Made by a program: the position numbers and the translations under genes. Below are positions 1 to 10,658 of a stretch of 64,000 nucleotides of DNA, one piece after another. This DNA comes from Spiroplasma ixodetis Y32 (GTDB lineage: Bacteria > Bacillota_I > Bacilli_A > Mycoplasmatales > VBWQ01), in the NCBI RefSeq assembly GCF_030316605.1, contig NZ_CP127039.1, forward strand, positions 558,001 through 622,000, in the 5' to 3' direction. A model generated the notes under the pieces. The model was not told where the DNA came from, did not search any database, and saw only the letters and a program-made list of their open reading frames with translations. Numbering within the stretch: the stretch's first letter is position 1; each line of letters opens with the position of its first letter.

Positions 1-98
1 GCCGATGTACCAATCATTGCTAATAATGGACTTATTCCAGTTCTTATTAATTTTGTTAATGTATAATTACTTGATTGTACAGTTATGTCATTTGGCAT
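1..98 (-). pseudogene. 5' part of phage membrane protein gene (window edge)
   Basis: The reverse strand starts MPNDITVQSSNYTL and is nearly identical over its first 30 codons to the 253-residue phage membrane protein encoded at 44148-44909. The rest lies outside the window, so I cannot say whether it is whole. It runs away from the lipoprotein gene at 386 and shows that a copy of the phage late region once lay here. Function is unknown beyond hydrophobic segments seen in the full homologue. Confidence 0.7.
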
Positions 99-157
99 TT
101 TCTTCTACTCCTTCTACTTTCTGTTTAATAAAAAATTCTATTCAACCTTGATAATTG
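99..157 (-). pseudogene. 3' remnant of phage small gene (homologue of 43904-44179)
   Basis: Directly upstream of the previous fragment on the same strand, the sequence matches the last third of the 91-residue phage gene that precedes and overlaps the membrane protein gene at 44148. The same overlap of stop and start is kept. Homology stops abruptly near 157, where AT-rich intergenic DNA begins. It is a broken piece. Confidence 0.6.
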
Positions 158-385
158 AAGTTATATATCATATTTTCTTTACTAGTAATAGATAATTATC
201 ATTTTTAATTAAAAAATAATTTTAAAATATATAAAAAAGAAAAGAAATTTTTTAAAAAATAACTTAATTTACAAGTATTTTTGCATATTAAAGTTATATT
301 GTAAAATATTTGGTTTTCATATATTATTAATTCAAAATCTTTATTGGTTTTTAAATTAACTTATTATTTTTAAGCGAGGTAAAAA
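158..385. other. AT-rich spacer upstream of lipoprotein gene
   Basis: No open frame is visible. It must hold the promoter of the lipoprotein gene. The best ribosome-binding site is GCGAGG at 374-379, seven bases before the start. I see no convincing -35/-10 pair that stands out from the AT-rich background. Confidence 0.4.
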
Positions 386-1435
386 ATGAAAAACTTAGTA
401 AAATTATTATCGATCTTAACAATATGAACACCAATACCATTATCAGTTGTTGCTTGTGATAATAACACAACACAAAAAATAGAATTAAAAGATAAAATTA
501 CTAAACTAACAACAAATATTACTGTAGATGTTAATAAAAGTAATAAAAAATTAGATACATTAATAAATAATACAACAGAAGTTAAAAACTTAAATCCAAA
601 GTTAGTTAACCCTGTAATTAAATATTTTAGTGATGCACAAGGAAAAAATGATGTAAGTAATCAAAATCAAAAAGCAGGAGATTTATATGTAATTATTACT
701 GCAGATATTAATGATGCAAATTATCAAGGTTCAACAGCACCAATTAAAATAAATATAAAAGAACAATCTGAAAAAACTGATTTAAGTACTATTACTCAAT
801 TAACTGGTTTAGATATTATTGCTAATCCAAGTAAAAGTTATAAAGAATTAATTAGTAATATAAATAGTTTTGATGAATTTAAGTCAACACCATTAGCTGT
901 TGGTTATCAACTTCAATTTTATAACGAAAATAATGAAGAAATAACAAACATTAAACAAGAACTTGAAAAAGTATCTAAAATATTTGTCAAAATAAGTAGT
1001 AATTCAAATGATCCAAATTATCAAGGTTCAACAATGATTGATATAAGTAAACAAACAATTATTTCAGATATTGATATGCAAAATTATTTTGCAAAGACAA
1101 CTTTGCCATTCGCTTCATTAGTACCAGAAAATCCTTCAACTCCTGCTACATCAGATAAACAGCAGGCAATTGTAAATGTTACAGATAGTTTAAAAAAAAT
1201 CCAAAAAAAATTTGAATATATTACTAAGTCAATATTAAAAGGTATGTATAAGGAAAAAATTGATTTTAATAAACTTACAAATAAAAATGAAATTTATGAT
1301 GTAAATGAAAAGCCGGTTTCTAATAATTGATTTGAAAATAAAGAAACAAAGAAACCAGCATTAATAATAATTTTTTATGGTAGTGTAAAAGAAGAAGATG
1401 GTTATTTCTTTCCTATTTGAATAAATATAACTTAG
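386..1435 (+). CDS. Lipoprotein with two Ig-like repeats, one shared with a phage capsid-like protein
   Basis: A 349-residue predicted surface lipoprotein. Residues 1-23 form a signal peptide ending in a lipobox (LSVVAC), with lipid attachment at Cys24. Residues 40-124 and about 125-215 are two related repeats, each ending in a motif like DxNYQGS, a form common in mollicute lipoprotein domains. The stretch from about 78 to 122 is almost identical, in DNA as well as protein, to the C-terminus of the phage capsid-like protein at 45709-47842. The C-terminal 130 residues are unassigned. TGA codons are tryptophan. The gene is followed by a strong hairpin terminator and preceded by a phage gene fragment on the other strand, so it may be a phage-carried cargo gene. 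Whether the domain moved from host to phage or the reverse cannot be told here. Confidence 0.8.
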
Positions 1436-1482
1436 TTTTATACAATTAGAAACTTAACTAAAATTAATTGAAAAGTTATTTT

Positions 1483-1528
1483 AAAAATACAAATTCCCTT
1501 TTTAATTTAAAAGGGAATTTGTATTTTT
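1483..1528 (+). terminator. Terminator of lipoprotein gene
   Basis: A long, essentially perfect inverted repeat: AAAAATACAAATTCCCTTTT pairs with its complement ending TATTTTT. It sits about 50 bases after the lipoprotein stop. Confidence 0.85.
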
Positions 1529-1538
1529 AAATAGAACT

Positions 1539-1584
1539 AATTTTTTTCATGATTTAAAATATATTTTAAATCATGAAAAAAATT
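1539..1584 (-). terminator. Terminator of the exoribonuclease operon
   Basis: Perfect inverted repeat with flanking A and T runs (TTTTTTTCATGATTTAAAAT and its complement). It lies just past the stop of the leftward gene at 1597 and would work in both directions. Confidence 0.8.
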
Positions 1585-1596
1585 CAGGTAATATCT

Positions 1597-2559
1597 TTAT
1601 TTTTTTTCTTTTAAATTTTGATGTTTATAGAACATTCTATTTTCAATACTTGCAATACGAGCAGTTGATTCACCAACATTAATATTAACCAATGCTTCAT
1701 CAATTGCATAGATCTTTGCATCTAAGTTATCTAAATGATGTAAAATTTCAGCTTCTATTGTTTTTGGTAAGACAGGTGAGCCATATTCATATTTACCATG
1801 ACTAGCTAATATTAGATGCTGTAATAAAACTACGATTTCTTCCTCTAAGTTAATATTTAATTCCTTACAAGCAAGTGTAACTTGCATTGCACCTAATGAA
1901 ATATGACCAATCATTTTACCTGATAGTGTATATGAACTAATAGGATTATTATTTAATTCAACCATTTTTCCATAATCATGCATAATGATTCCTGCATATA
2001 ATAGTTCACTATTAATATTACGATCATTATAAAGTGCTACTACTTGTTTTGCCATTCTTAGCATTGTTACTGAGTGTCATAATAAACCGCTTTGAACAGC
2101 ATGATGCATTTTAACTGCTGCTGGTCACTTTTTATAATCATCAATATTTTTTTTATTAAAACATTGGATTAATACTTTTTTTAAAATTGGATTTTTAAAT
2201 TCCTTTATTGTTTGACTAATTTCAGTTCATGCTTCAATAATATTAATTGGTGCTTGTGTAAGTAATAAATCATAATATTCACTAGGATTAGTAATAATAG
2301 TTCAATTATTAATTTTTAGTTGTATTTCATTATTATAATTAATGCTATTTGCTTCAATTTTAATTACTTGTCCTATTGTTAATTGTTCCATAGTTTCTTT
2401 GCTTACGTCTCAAATTCTTGCTGAAATTGTCCCAGTTTTATCTTGTAATTGTAAGTTTAAATAATTAGTATTGTTAGAAGCAACACCTTGAATTACTCGA
2501 TTAATAATTACTACTAAACTTAAAACATTATTAGGTTTAATATCTTTAATTACAGTCAT
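1597..2559 (-). CDS. yhaM: 3'-5' exoribonuclease YhaM family (OB + HD domains)
   Basis: The 320-residue product has an N-terminal OB-fold region (about 1-110) followed by an HD phosphohydrolase domain. Visible metal-binding residues include His162 in LLWHSVT and the HD pair at 194-195 in IMHDYGK, plus later histidines in LLQHLILASHGKYEYGSP. Length and order match YhaM, a cytoplasmic exonuclease for RNA and DNA turnover in Firmicutes. The start is supported by AAAGGAAC upstream. It follows the phosphohexomutase gene with a 14-base gap, so the two form a leftward operon. Four in-frame TGA codons are tryptophan. Confidence 0.85.
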
Positions 2560-2573
2560 TTTTTAGTTCCTTT

Positions 2574-4256
2574 CTATCATTTTATATCTTTGATATTTAG
2601 ATATTTGATAGCTAATTCTTCATACATTTTTCTCATTTTTAATTGTGCATCATTAATGGTTTTATCAACACAAACAAAATAGAATTTAATTTTTGGCTCA
2701 GTTCCACTAGGTCTAACAGCAAATCATGAACCATCACTGAAGTAAAATTTTAGTAAATTTTGCGATGGCATTCCATGTAAACCAGTTTGATAATCTTCAA
2801 CTTTAATTGTTTTAATATTATTAAGTGTTGGTATTTTACTAGTTCTTAATGTTTCTAACATATTATTAATAGTATTTTGTCCTGTTTTTCCTTTTAAAAT
2901 AAGATTAACAGTATAACAGTAATAATATCCAAATTTTTGATAAATATTTTCTAAAACATCAACTAATGTTTTTTGTGAATTTTGATAATATCAAGCCGCT
3001 TCTGCTGCTACAATTGCTGATTGAATACCATCTTTGTCACGAGTAATATCTTTAATAACATAACCATATGCTTCTTCAAAACCAAAAACAAAGTTAATGT
3101 TACGTGCTTTTTCTTTTAGCATTTCTGCACCAATTCATTTAAAACCAGTTAACGTTTTAATGACTTGACATCCATAGGATTTAGCAATCATATCAGATAA
3201 ATTTGAAGTAACAAATGTATTGTACATAACGGGATTTTTTGGCATTGTTTTATTAAGTTGATAATGGCTTAATAAATATTCTAATAAAATTGGTGCTGTT
3301 TCATTGCCTGTTAATAATACATAATCATTATTATGTTTTACAGCAATACCAATGCGATCAGCATCAGGATCATTTAAAATAATTAATGGTGCATCATGTT
3401 TTTTAGCATGTTTAATTGCTAAATCAAATGTTGGTTTTACTTCGGGATTAGGCGACACTACACCTTTAAAATCAGGATCATAGTTAGCTTGCTCTGTTAC
3501 TAAAATAATATCATAACCGCATTGTTCTAAAATTGGTTTAACTCATTCACGACTAGTACCGTGTAGATTAGAAAATACAATTTTAAAGTTACGATTTTTA
3601 ACTTGTGGATAAAACTGTAAATTTTTAATATCATCACGATAATTATCTTCTACTGTTGAAGGCACTTCTTTAATTAGGTTAGTATCATAATCGAATGTTA
3701 ATTGAAAATCATCAGGTAATTGTTCCATTTTATTGCTAATTATATTGGTAACATTAGGAAGAAATTGACAGCCATATTGATCATAAATTTTATAACCATT
3801 ATATTCAGGAGGATTATGACTAGCCGTAATAACAATTCCAGCAAGAGCATTAATTTTTCTAATACTATATGAAAGTACTGGTGTTGGTCTTAAATCATTA
3901 TTTTTAAATAAAAAAACAGGAATTTTATGTTTAGCTAAAGTTTTTGCTGTTAACATTGTAAATTCTGCTGAAAAGTGACGGTTATCATGAGCAATAATAA
4001 CACCACGAAGTAAGTCTTTTTCAGAAAAGGCAGATTTTAAATATTGAATAAATGCGACAGTTGCTTTCATAATAATAATTTCATTAATTCTGCCGGTACC
4101 AACTCCAGTAATACCACGCATGCCAGCTGTACCAAATTCTAAAGTTGTAGTAAAAGCATCTTCAATTTCACTTTTAGACATTGTAGTTAATTGTTTTTTT
4201 AAGTGTTGTGGTAAGTTTTGTTTTTTTCAAATCTCATATGTTTTTAGTACATTCAT
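2574..4256 (-). CDS. pgcA: Phosphoglucomutase/phosphomannomutase
   Basis: A 560-residue alpha-D-phosphohexomutase that interconverts hexose 1- and 6-phosphates. All four signature loops are present: the phosphoserine loop TASHNPPEYNGYK (Ser about 146), the metal loop DPDADRIG (about 296), the sugar loop GFEEAYGY and the phosphate loop RPSGTEPKIKFY near the C-terminus. Length fits the long PgcA-type enzymes of Gram-positive bacteria and mollicutes. The start is preceded by AAAGGAGAAAT. It leads the operon with the exoribonuclease gene. The gene is intact when TGA is read as tryptophan. Substrate preference (glucose or mannose) cannot be told from sequence alone. Confidence 0.88.
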
Positions 4257-4379
4257 TATTATTTCTCCTTTATAATAAAAAATTAAGTTTATAGGTAAAT
4301 CATACTATAAAATAAGAAGAAAATAAATTTTAGTAGTTAATCTAAACATAAACTTTTAATTAAATAATAAAAAATAAAA

Positions 4380-4957
4380 GGCTTTTCTCCCTTTATGTAC
4401 TATTTAAATTTTATCACATAAATGTTGAGAAAAGCCTATCTACGGACTTCTCCCCACATTTTTAAATGAAACATAGCATTACAGTTTCAAAAGTAGGTAT
4501 CTTGTTGAATTTATATGCAGCTTCTTTGGCATATAAATGAACATGATGTTTTGCAACTTTGATATGTGTTTTAAATGTTCTTCGTATATGTTTTCATACT
4601 GATTCAATTTGATTGGTATTTACGCCAATTTTTGAAACATAACCATCTTGATGGTTAACTGTTTTGTGATTAGGGAAAAGTGATTTGAAATCACGATATC
4701 CTTTTCAAGAATCAGTATGTACATCACACTTTGAAGAAATATGGTTTCTTGCAAACTGCAAAAGATTTTTACTTTTTGAGTTTTTGATTACTTTCACAAT
4801 TAAATTATTGGTTGTTTTTTCATAAATCCCAACAATTAATGTTTTATTTATCAAAGATCTTCCTTGTTTTTTAAAACCCATATGTGAAAGATACATTTCA
4901 TCCATTTGCACTATGCCCTCAACAATAAATTGATGTTCTTGTTTGGCAATACGATTT
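4380..4957 (-). mobile_element. Truncated IS1595-type element (copy 1)
   Basis: Begins with the usual left end (GGCTTTTCTC hairpin) and contains the C-terminal half of the transposase reading leftward (stop at 4462). Homology stops at 4957, where a phage-like element begins a few bases later. The first half of the transposase and the other terminal repeat are missing, so it cannot move by itself. It differs from other copies by a serine at residue 169 and a one-base shorter hairpin loop. Confidence 0.9.
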
Positions 4958-5155
4958 GATTGGAAGATCGTCAAAAATCCGGAATAAATTAATTCATATA
5001 GTCTTATTATAAATTTAGACAAGAAATAATTTGGATTTTTATGTAATTGTATTTAAATAATATAATTTTTTTAAAAATATTGCAACTAAATACTTATTTT
5101 TAAAAATTACTAAAAAATTAAAAAATAAATTTAATATTTATACACAATAAAAATT

Positions 5156-5178
5156 CTTATTAAAATACATTTAATAAG
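5156..5178 (-). terminator. Hairpin after UPF0236 gene
   Basis: CTTATTAAAA pairs with TTTAATAAG, followed on the minus strand by a T-rich run. A hairpin of the same outer stem but different inner bases follows the other two element-borne UPF0236 genes (37470, 58553). Confidence 0.7.
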
Positions 5179-5220
5179 TTTTATTCTATTTTGATTTTTA
5201 AAAAAAAGTTAAATTTTAAT

Positions 5221-6351
5221 TTATAATAATTGTATCTCTGTATTTATTTTATTACATTTAAAAATAACCATTTTAATATAAATTAAAATATTATATGTTC
5301 TATTTCCAAGCATTTCTTTTAAAACATGTCAAATATTAGTTTCTGTAAAGCAACCAATATTTCATTTCTTACCTTGATTTTCAATACCTTGTTTATTATT
5401 TTTAAAATATTTTTTCTTTAATTTTTTATGATTATCTAATTCTTTATATAAATAATCAATTAATTGTTCATAATTACCATTATTAATTAAATTTTTACAG
5501 TGATTATATTCTTTTAAATATTTTCCTTTATTTCCAGTCATTATACCAAGATATAATGTTCTAATTAAATGGAATTTATCTAAAACAAACTGTGCACCTA
5601 AATAATAAGCAACTTCTTTAATTCATCCTGCACTATCACCACAAATAATAATTTTTGATTGTTCAACATTTTCATAAAATTTTTGACAATGTTCTTTAAC
5701 AAATTCAGCAGTTTTTTTAACTCCAATTTTTGTTTTTGTTGGTCTTATAATTGCTTTTACTCTTTTATTTTGTACTTTGTGATTAATATTATCTGTATAT
5801 GTTACTATTAAACGCATAGAGTGTTTTATACCCTTACGTTTAAAATTTCAAAATTTTCGATGTCCATCATCAATTGCTACAAAAATAGGTTGATTTTTTT
5901 CTAATTTTACTTTTACTGGATTTGCTTCAATTAATTCTAAATTTTTAAAAACTCTATGAACAGTACTAACACTAATACCAGCTTTTTTACAAATAGCACA
6001 AATATCATGATATCTTTTTCCATCAGCAAAATATTCAATAATAGTTTGTTCAATATCTTCACCAATTCTTTTATATTTAGGTAATTCTAGTCATTCATCA
6101 ACTAAACAAACACGAACTCATTTTTGTAATTTTTCATCAAAATATTCATAAATTCTTCTTTTATAAGTTACTAATCCATACATTATTTTTCTTGTTCGAT
6201 ATTGATAATCAACAATTTTATATTTCTTTTTGTCTCTTGTATTTTTTATTCTTCAATCTCATTTTTCTCATTTCTTTTTTATATGTTCTAAAATTAATTT
6301 ATCAATTTTTGCATTTTGTTCTCTAAAATTTCATTTATAATTAAAATTCAT
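5221..6351 (-). CDS. UPF0236 (ISLre2-type) transposase-like protein
   Basis: The 376-residue protein carries the UPF0236 hallmarks: VAIDDGHRKFW near the middle, then ICGDSAGWIKE, then LDKFHLIRTLYLG, with the probable acidic catalytic residues in the first two. The family includes ISLre2 transposases. The frame is fully open with TGA as tryptophan. A GGAGAG ribosome site precedes the start. In this element it lies next to the outer end and is divergent from terminase remnants, as in the two other copies. It is clearly diverged from those at 37535 and 57348 (different N-terminus, shorter linker), so this is not a recent duplicate. Confidence 0.8.
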
Positions 6352-6480
6352 ATTTAACTCTCCTAATTTGTTTTTTTTTAAAAATTTCTTAATTAATCTC
6401 TTAATTTATACAAAAAATAAATTTTTTAATAAATTATTTTTATTATGTACTATAATCAATATAAAAATGTAATTATGATT

Positions 6481-6530
6481 AAAATAATGCTACTGCAAAA
6501 AAAGTATCTTCACATTTTCCGTATAAAAAA
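6481..6530 (+). pseudogene. Terminase large subunit C-terminal remnant
   Basis: About 30 bases match the codons for the last residues of the phage terminase (NNATVKKSIFT in the intact copies), followed by a diverged tail. It lies at the place, relative to UPF0236, where the terminase gene would end. Nearly all the gene is deleted. Confidence 0.55.
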
Positions 6531-6599
6531 GTATTAATATAATTTTTATATTTAAATTGATTACAATATGTAATAGAAAAGTTTATAAGGGGTGTTAAG

Positions 6600-7421
6600 A
6601 TGAGAAAAATACTAAGTTTATTAGGAGCAATGATTTTAACTACAACGACAAGTGCTAACATTATTGCTTGTGGTGGTGGAGAAGAACCTAAAGAAAAAAA
6701 TAAAACTGAAATTATTAATTTAGGTTCAACAATCTATGGTTTAGCATTTAAAAGTGATGATTTATATATTAGTACACAAAATAAAAATATTAATAAAATT
6801 AATACAATACAAATAAAACCAACTAAAACTGAAATTATTAATTTAGGTTCAACGGCAAATAGTTTAGTATTTAAAATTAATGACTTATATGTAGCAACAT
6901 GAGATACTAGAATTTATAAAGTTGATACAACAAAAATAATACCCACTAAAACTGAAATTATTAATTTAGGAACAACAGCTAATAGTATTGCATTTAATGG
7001 TAATGATTTATATGTTGGAACGCAAGATAACAAAATTTATAAAATTGATATAACACAAATAATACCCACTAAAACTGAAATTATTAATTTAGGAACAACA
7101 GCTAATAGTATTGCATTTAATGGTAATGATTTATATGTTGGAACACAAGATAACAAAATTTATAAAATTGATATTACCAAACCAAATCCCCATAAAATAT
7201 TTATTAGTAATTTAAATTCACAACCACATAGTTTAGCATTTAACGGTAATAATTTATATGTTGGAACACAAGATAGCAAAATTTATAAAATTAATATAAT
7301 TCGAACGTCAAATAAAACTGATGTTATTAACTTAGGTTCAATAGCTCATAGTTTAGTATTTAAAGGTAATATTTTATATTTTGGAACACAAGATAGCAAA
7401 ATTTATAAAATTGATTTTTAA
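6600..7421 (+). CDS. Beta-propeller lipoprotein with tandem 41-residue repeats
   Basis: The 273-residue protein has a signal peptide and lipobox (ANIIAC, Cys near 24) followed by glycines, then about six tandem repeats of roughly 41 residues. The consensus resembles INLGTTANSIAFNGNDLYVG followed by TQDNKIYKIDI. The third and fourth repeats are almost identical in DNA over 123 bases. Such NHL/WD-like blades fold as a propeller exposed on the cell surface. A GGGGTG ribosome site precedes ATG. The gene lies between two remnants of the terminase C-terminus, which suggests it was carried as cargo of the phage-like element. Ligand unknown. Repeat number could vary by recombination. Confidence 0.75.
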
Positions 7422-7468
7422 TACTATTTATATTTTAATTTTATAAGCTTATTTACTTCATAAAATAT

Positions 7469-7530
7469 AATTAAGGGTAAAATAATGATACTGTGAAAAA
7501 ACCATCTTCACATTTGTCATATAACAAACA
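7469..7530 (+). pseudogene. Second terminase C-terminal remnant
   Basis: The sequence matches the end of the terminase gene at 55568-57274 (ATCTTCACATTTG and the following CATATAA), with frame-disrupting changes. Homology continues through the non-coding DNA downstream, including the hairpin at 7563. Confidence 0.6.
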
Positions 7531-7562
7531 AGTAACATGTAATTAATAGTTATAGGTATCAT

Positions 7563-7594
7563 AAAATAAACGGCTTTGATTTAGGCGTTATTTT
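7563..7594 (+). terminator. Conserved hairpin downstream of terminase remnant
   Basis: AAAATAAACG pairs with CGTTATTTT around a TTTGATTTAGG loop. The same hairpin, with different stem bases, follows the intact terminase gene (55498-55531 on the other strand). It could be a terminator or a processing site. Confidence 0.5.
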
Positions 7595-7675
7595 GCATTT
7601 AAAAGCACACTTGTAAAAATAATCAAAAATAGTACAATTTATAAGTAAAATCAAGGAAAAAAGGAGATTTATAAT

Positions 7676-8005
7676 ATGAAAAGAAATAAAAATTATACAA
7701 ATTTACAAATACTAGAAATAATTGATATTTATAAAAATGATATTTTTGAAAATAATGAATTTGGAAATAAAAAAGTTATTGAATGAATAAATAAACATCA
7801 AGATGTATTTGACCGTACAATACAAAAAAGCAAAGAAATAAGTTTAAGAATAAATACTAATAAATCATTAAATTTAAATTCTAATCCTAAACTATTTTAT
7901 CCCAAAAAAATTGTTAATAATAATTTAGAAAACTTAAAATTATTAGCAGATGTTTCTGAAAAACAAAATTCTTTAGAACCAGTTTCATTGAAAATGGAAA
8001 TTTAA
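7676..8005 (+). CDS. Hypothetical phage accessory protein
   Basis: A 109-residue open frame with a good ribosome site (AAGGAG) and one in-frame TGA tryptophan. It is polar and lysine/asparagine-rich with no membrane segment. I recognise no family. It lies between the terminase remnant and the seven-G membrane gene, the slot that holds other small accessory genes (55154-55415) in the larger element. That makes it a variable cargo position. Confidence 0.6.
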
Positions 8006-8031
8006 AATTATAATGAAAGGAAAATAAAATT

Positions 8032-8314
8032 ATGAAAACATGAATAAAAACAAATTTCCAAAAAATAGCATTATCATTTGCTGTAATAACTGCTGGTTCT
8101 ATTGGTTTAATATTAGGTTCAGTTACATATTATCAAAATAATGGATTGCCAAAATATTTAGACCATTATTATGAAGAACATAGGGGGGGCAACTATTTGC
8201 GAACATAAAAGAAATGATGAATATAAAATAGATTTATATTTTGGAGTTAATCCAAAAAATCAAGATGATATAAAATGAAATGGTAATTATCCTGACGGAT
8301 ATTTTTATAAATAA
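8032..8314 (+). CDS. Small membrane protein with seven-G tract frameshift
   Basis: Starts MKTWIKTNFQK, then a single transmembrane segment (about residues 12-32), then an outer region. At 8183-8189 a run of seven G leads the zero frame to a stop at 8206. If one G is skipped, the frame continues to 8314 and its end (IDLYFGVNPKNQDDIKWNG, then YPDGYF) is homologous to the shifted frame of the related gene at 54865-55153. Both copies have exactly seven G and need the same shift. A slippage-prone switch or programmed frameshift is likely. Unshifted length is 58 residues. The gene is convergent with the structural-gene fragment, as in the other copy. Confidence 0.65.
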
Positions 8315-8315
8315 T

Positions 8316-8980
8316 CTAAATTTCTAAATTTATATAAGAAATATTTTCGTTATATTTATCAAATAAATTAATATTATTTAATTCTATTTCTTGTTTATCT
8401 GTAATTAAAACTAAATCATAATTTCCAGTACCAAATATGCCACTAATTTCAATCCGATTTAAGTTATTAATCGGATTTTCTATTTGTAATTCAAATTCAC
8501 TATTGTTATCAATTTGTGAAATTTCTTTATAAAATTCTAATTTTGAAAATAATTGTGATTTATTTGAACCATATAAATTTAATGCATTTTCAATTTTGAT
8601 TTTTCCAATAATCACTCTTGTAAAATATTTACCATATTCACCATTACCAAGTGTTCAATCAGCAGGAATTAAAGATGGAATATTATTACTTTCTAGTTCA
8701 TTTGTTATAGATAATCAATTAAATTGATTATCATCTAATTTGAATAATGGATTTTGACTAACATCATTATTTTTTAATTTAATATTATTAATATCTGTAA
8801 AATCAAAATAATTAGATTTTAATATTACTTTTGCATCTTTAAATTGTCAAATTCCGTCTTTATTAGGGTGTATTGGATTTGATTTTAGTTCAAAATAATA
8901 AGGCAACAATATTTTATTGTCATCATTTAAACCTTTATTAATAGACATATTAGAATAAATATTATTTGATAACATAATTA
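8316..8980 (-). pseudogene. 3' fragment of phage late structural gene
   Basis: Encodes about 220 residues matching the C-terminus of the 673-residue protein at 52847-54868, including the shared run NLYGSNKSQLFSKLEFYKEI. The upstream two thirds are missing: homology is cut at 8980 by the end of an IS481-type element. The reading frame is otherwise open. Confidence 0.8.
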
Positions 8981-9307
8981 TGTAAGGTAGTACAGACATT
9001 TTGGACTATTTTCCATCTAATAAAAGTTTATCAAAATAATCCATAGGAGTCATTAACCCTAATGATTTATGTGGTTTAGAATTGTTATAATATTCTTGAA
9101 AAGAATTAACTAATTTTTGAAATAAACTAAAATCACTATTTAAATATGGTTTTATTTCAAATAAATTACTTCAATTTCTATGAAATCTTTCAATCTTACC
9201 ATTACTCTGTGGTGATCTAAACGGTGTAGTTTCATGAACTATACCTTTTTTATTACAAAAATTTGTAAATCAACGATTCCTTTGTGGTTTTCCACAAGAT
9301 GTATTAA
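8981..9307 (-). mobile_element. IS481-type element, 327-bp end fragment
   Basis: Identical in type to the first 327 bases of the complete copy that starts at 9308, including the terminal TGTAAGGTAG. It breaks off where the second copy begins. It encodes only the transposase C-terminus. Confidence 0.9.
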
Positions 9308-10465
9308 TGTAAGGTAGTACAGACATTTTGGACTATTTTCCATCTAATAAAAGTTTATCAAAATAATCCATAGGAGTCATTAACCCTAATGATTTATGTG
9401 GTTTAGAATTGTTATAATATTCTTGAAAAGAATTAACTAATTTTTGAAATAAACTAAAATCACTATTTAAATATGGTTTTATTTCAAATAAATTACTTCA
9501 ATTTCTATGAAATCTTTCAATCTTACCATTACTCTGTGATGATCTAAACGGTATAGTTTCATGAACTATACCTTTTTTATTACAAAAATTTGTAAATCAA
9601 CGATTCCTTTGTGGTTTTCCACAAGATGTATTAACATATTGACTACCATTATCAGTTCTAATTCTTTTAATTTTAATTCCCAATTTTTCATAAAAATTTA
9701 AAGCATTTTTAGTAGCATTTACAATATCTCTGGTTTGTGCTTGTTTAGATGGATAACAATAAGTAATTCGAGTTTTTTCATCAATAAAATCAATAATATA
9801 TCATCTTTTACTTACTGTTATATAATCTGATACTACTTTAATATCAGTCTGCAATAATCAAGTTTCTTTTACTTCATATCTCAAATGTTTTTTCTTAATA
9901 GTTTTTTGTGAATAAAAACCAAAACGTTTTAATCAAAGATATATAGTTTTAACCGAAGGTTTTGGCAAAAAATTAAACCTAATATCATCAATATGTCTTA
10001 TTAAATAACAAAATTGAAAAGCACCTATATCAAACTCTTCTTTATACTGAACAAAATAATTTATAAATTTTTCTGATAATTCCAAATTATACAAATATTT
10101 AATATTTTTAGGTTTTGTTGATTTAAATAATAATTCTTCAAAAGGTTTATTTTTGTAGAAAATATCATAAAAACGTTTAGCTCAATAATAAAAAGTTTGC
10201 TTTGGCATATGTAATTGAGAAATTATTTCTTTACAAGAATTTTTATTTTTAAAAATAAAACAAAATTTTCTAAATTTACGATAATAAATATTAACTTTAT
10301 TAATATTTTTATCATTTTTATACTTTTCTACAAACTTGTTAAATTTATAATCAAATTTAGTAAAATCAGCACTATTAATTAAATATTTCATTTTAAACTA
10401 CACCTCAACTAATAATATAAAGTTATAAAAACTTTTATTAGTCCAAAAAGTGTGTCTAATCTACA
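9308..10465 (-). mobile_element. IS481-type element, complete (copy 1)
   Basis: 1158 bp, with imperfect terminal inverted repeats: TGTAAGGTAGTACAGAC at one end and TGTAGATTAGACACACT at the other, both running into TTTTGGACTA. No target duplication is found, because the left neighbour is a fragment of the same element, probably after recombination. It contains one intact transposase gene. Confidence 0.9.
9333..10391 (-). CDS. IS481-type DDE transposase
   Basis: A 352-residue transposase with an N-terminal helix-turn-helix region (SQLHMPKQTFYYWAKRF) and a C-terminal integrase-type core. The acidic triad is visible as LQTDIKVV, RTDNGSQYV and NGKIERFHR. Fully open with TGA tryptophans. This copy differs from the copy at 22089 at several sites, including serine for proline just before QSNGK. 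The motif order and terminal TGT favour IS481 over IS3. Confidence 0.85.
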
Positions 10466-10658
10466 GTAACGTTTTTGTTTATGTTTGCTTTTATAATTTT
10501 TTATGATAAGATTTGTTTGTTATTAAAATATAAAATTTGCTGTCTTAAAGTAGTGTTTCATCGAAGTTTTATATATGGTGGATGGGGGGGGGTTACTTTA
10601 TTGGACACTAATTACGTAGACAAGTGAACAAATTAGTGAAAAGAAAGGAATTATAATT

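Larger units (their letters stand above)
4962..8980. mobile_element. Decayed phage-like element, third copy of the UPF0236-terminase module
   Basis: Gene order matches the outer part of the large element at 41416-58731. It starts with a diverged end sequence (GGAAGATCGTC, then a shared stretch near AGACAAGAAATAATTT). Then come a leftward UPF0236 gene, terminase C-terminal remnants (6481, 7469), the same downstream hairpin, small accessory genes, the seven-G membrane gene, and a convergent fragment of the late structural gene. Most of the terminase and all other structural genes are gone. A beta-propeller lipoprotein gene lies between the two terminase remnants. It is cut on the right by an IS481-type element. 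Confidence 0.65.

Noticed and set aside
6600..7421. CRISPR-like repeats
   Set aside because: The repeats are 123-base coding units in frame within one lipoprotein gene, with no spacers.
10584..10592. Nine-G run as a second phase-variable tract
   Set aside because: It lies in the non-coding terminal repeat of the IS3, not in a gene; an expanded GGG of the IS end explains it.
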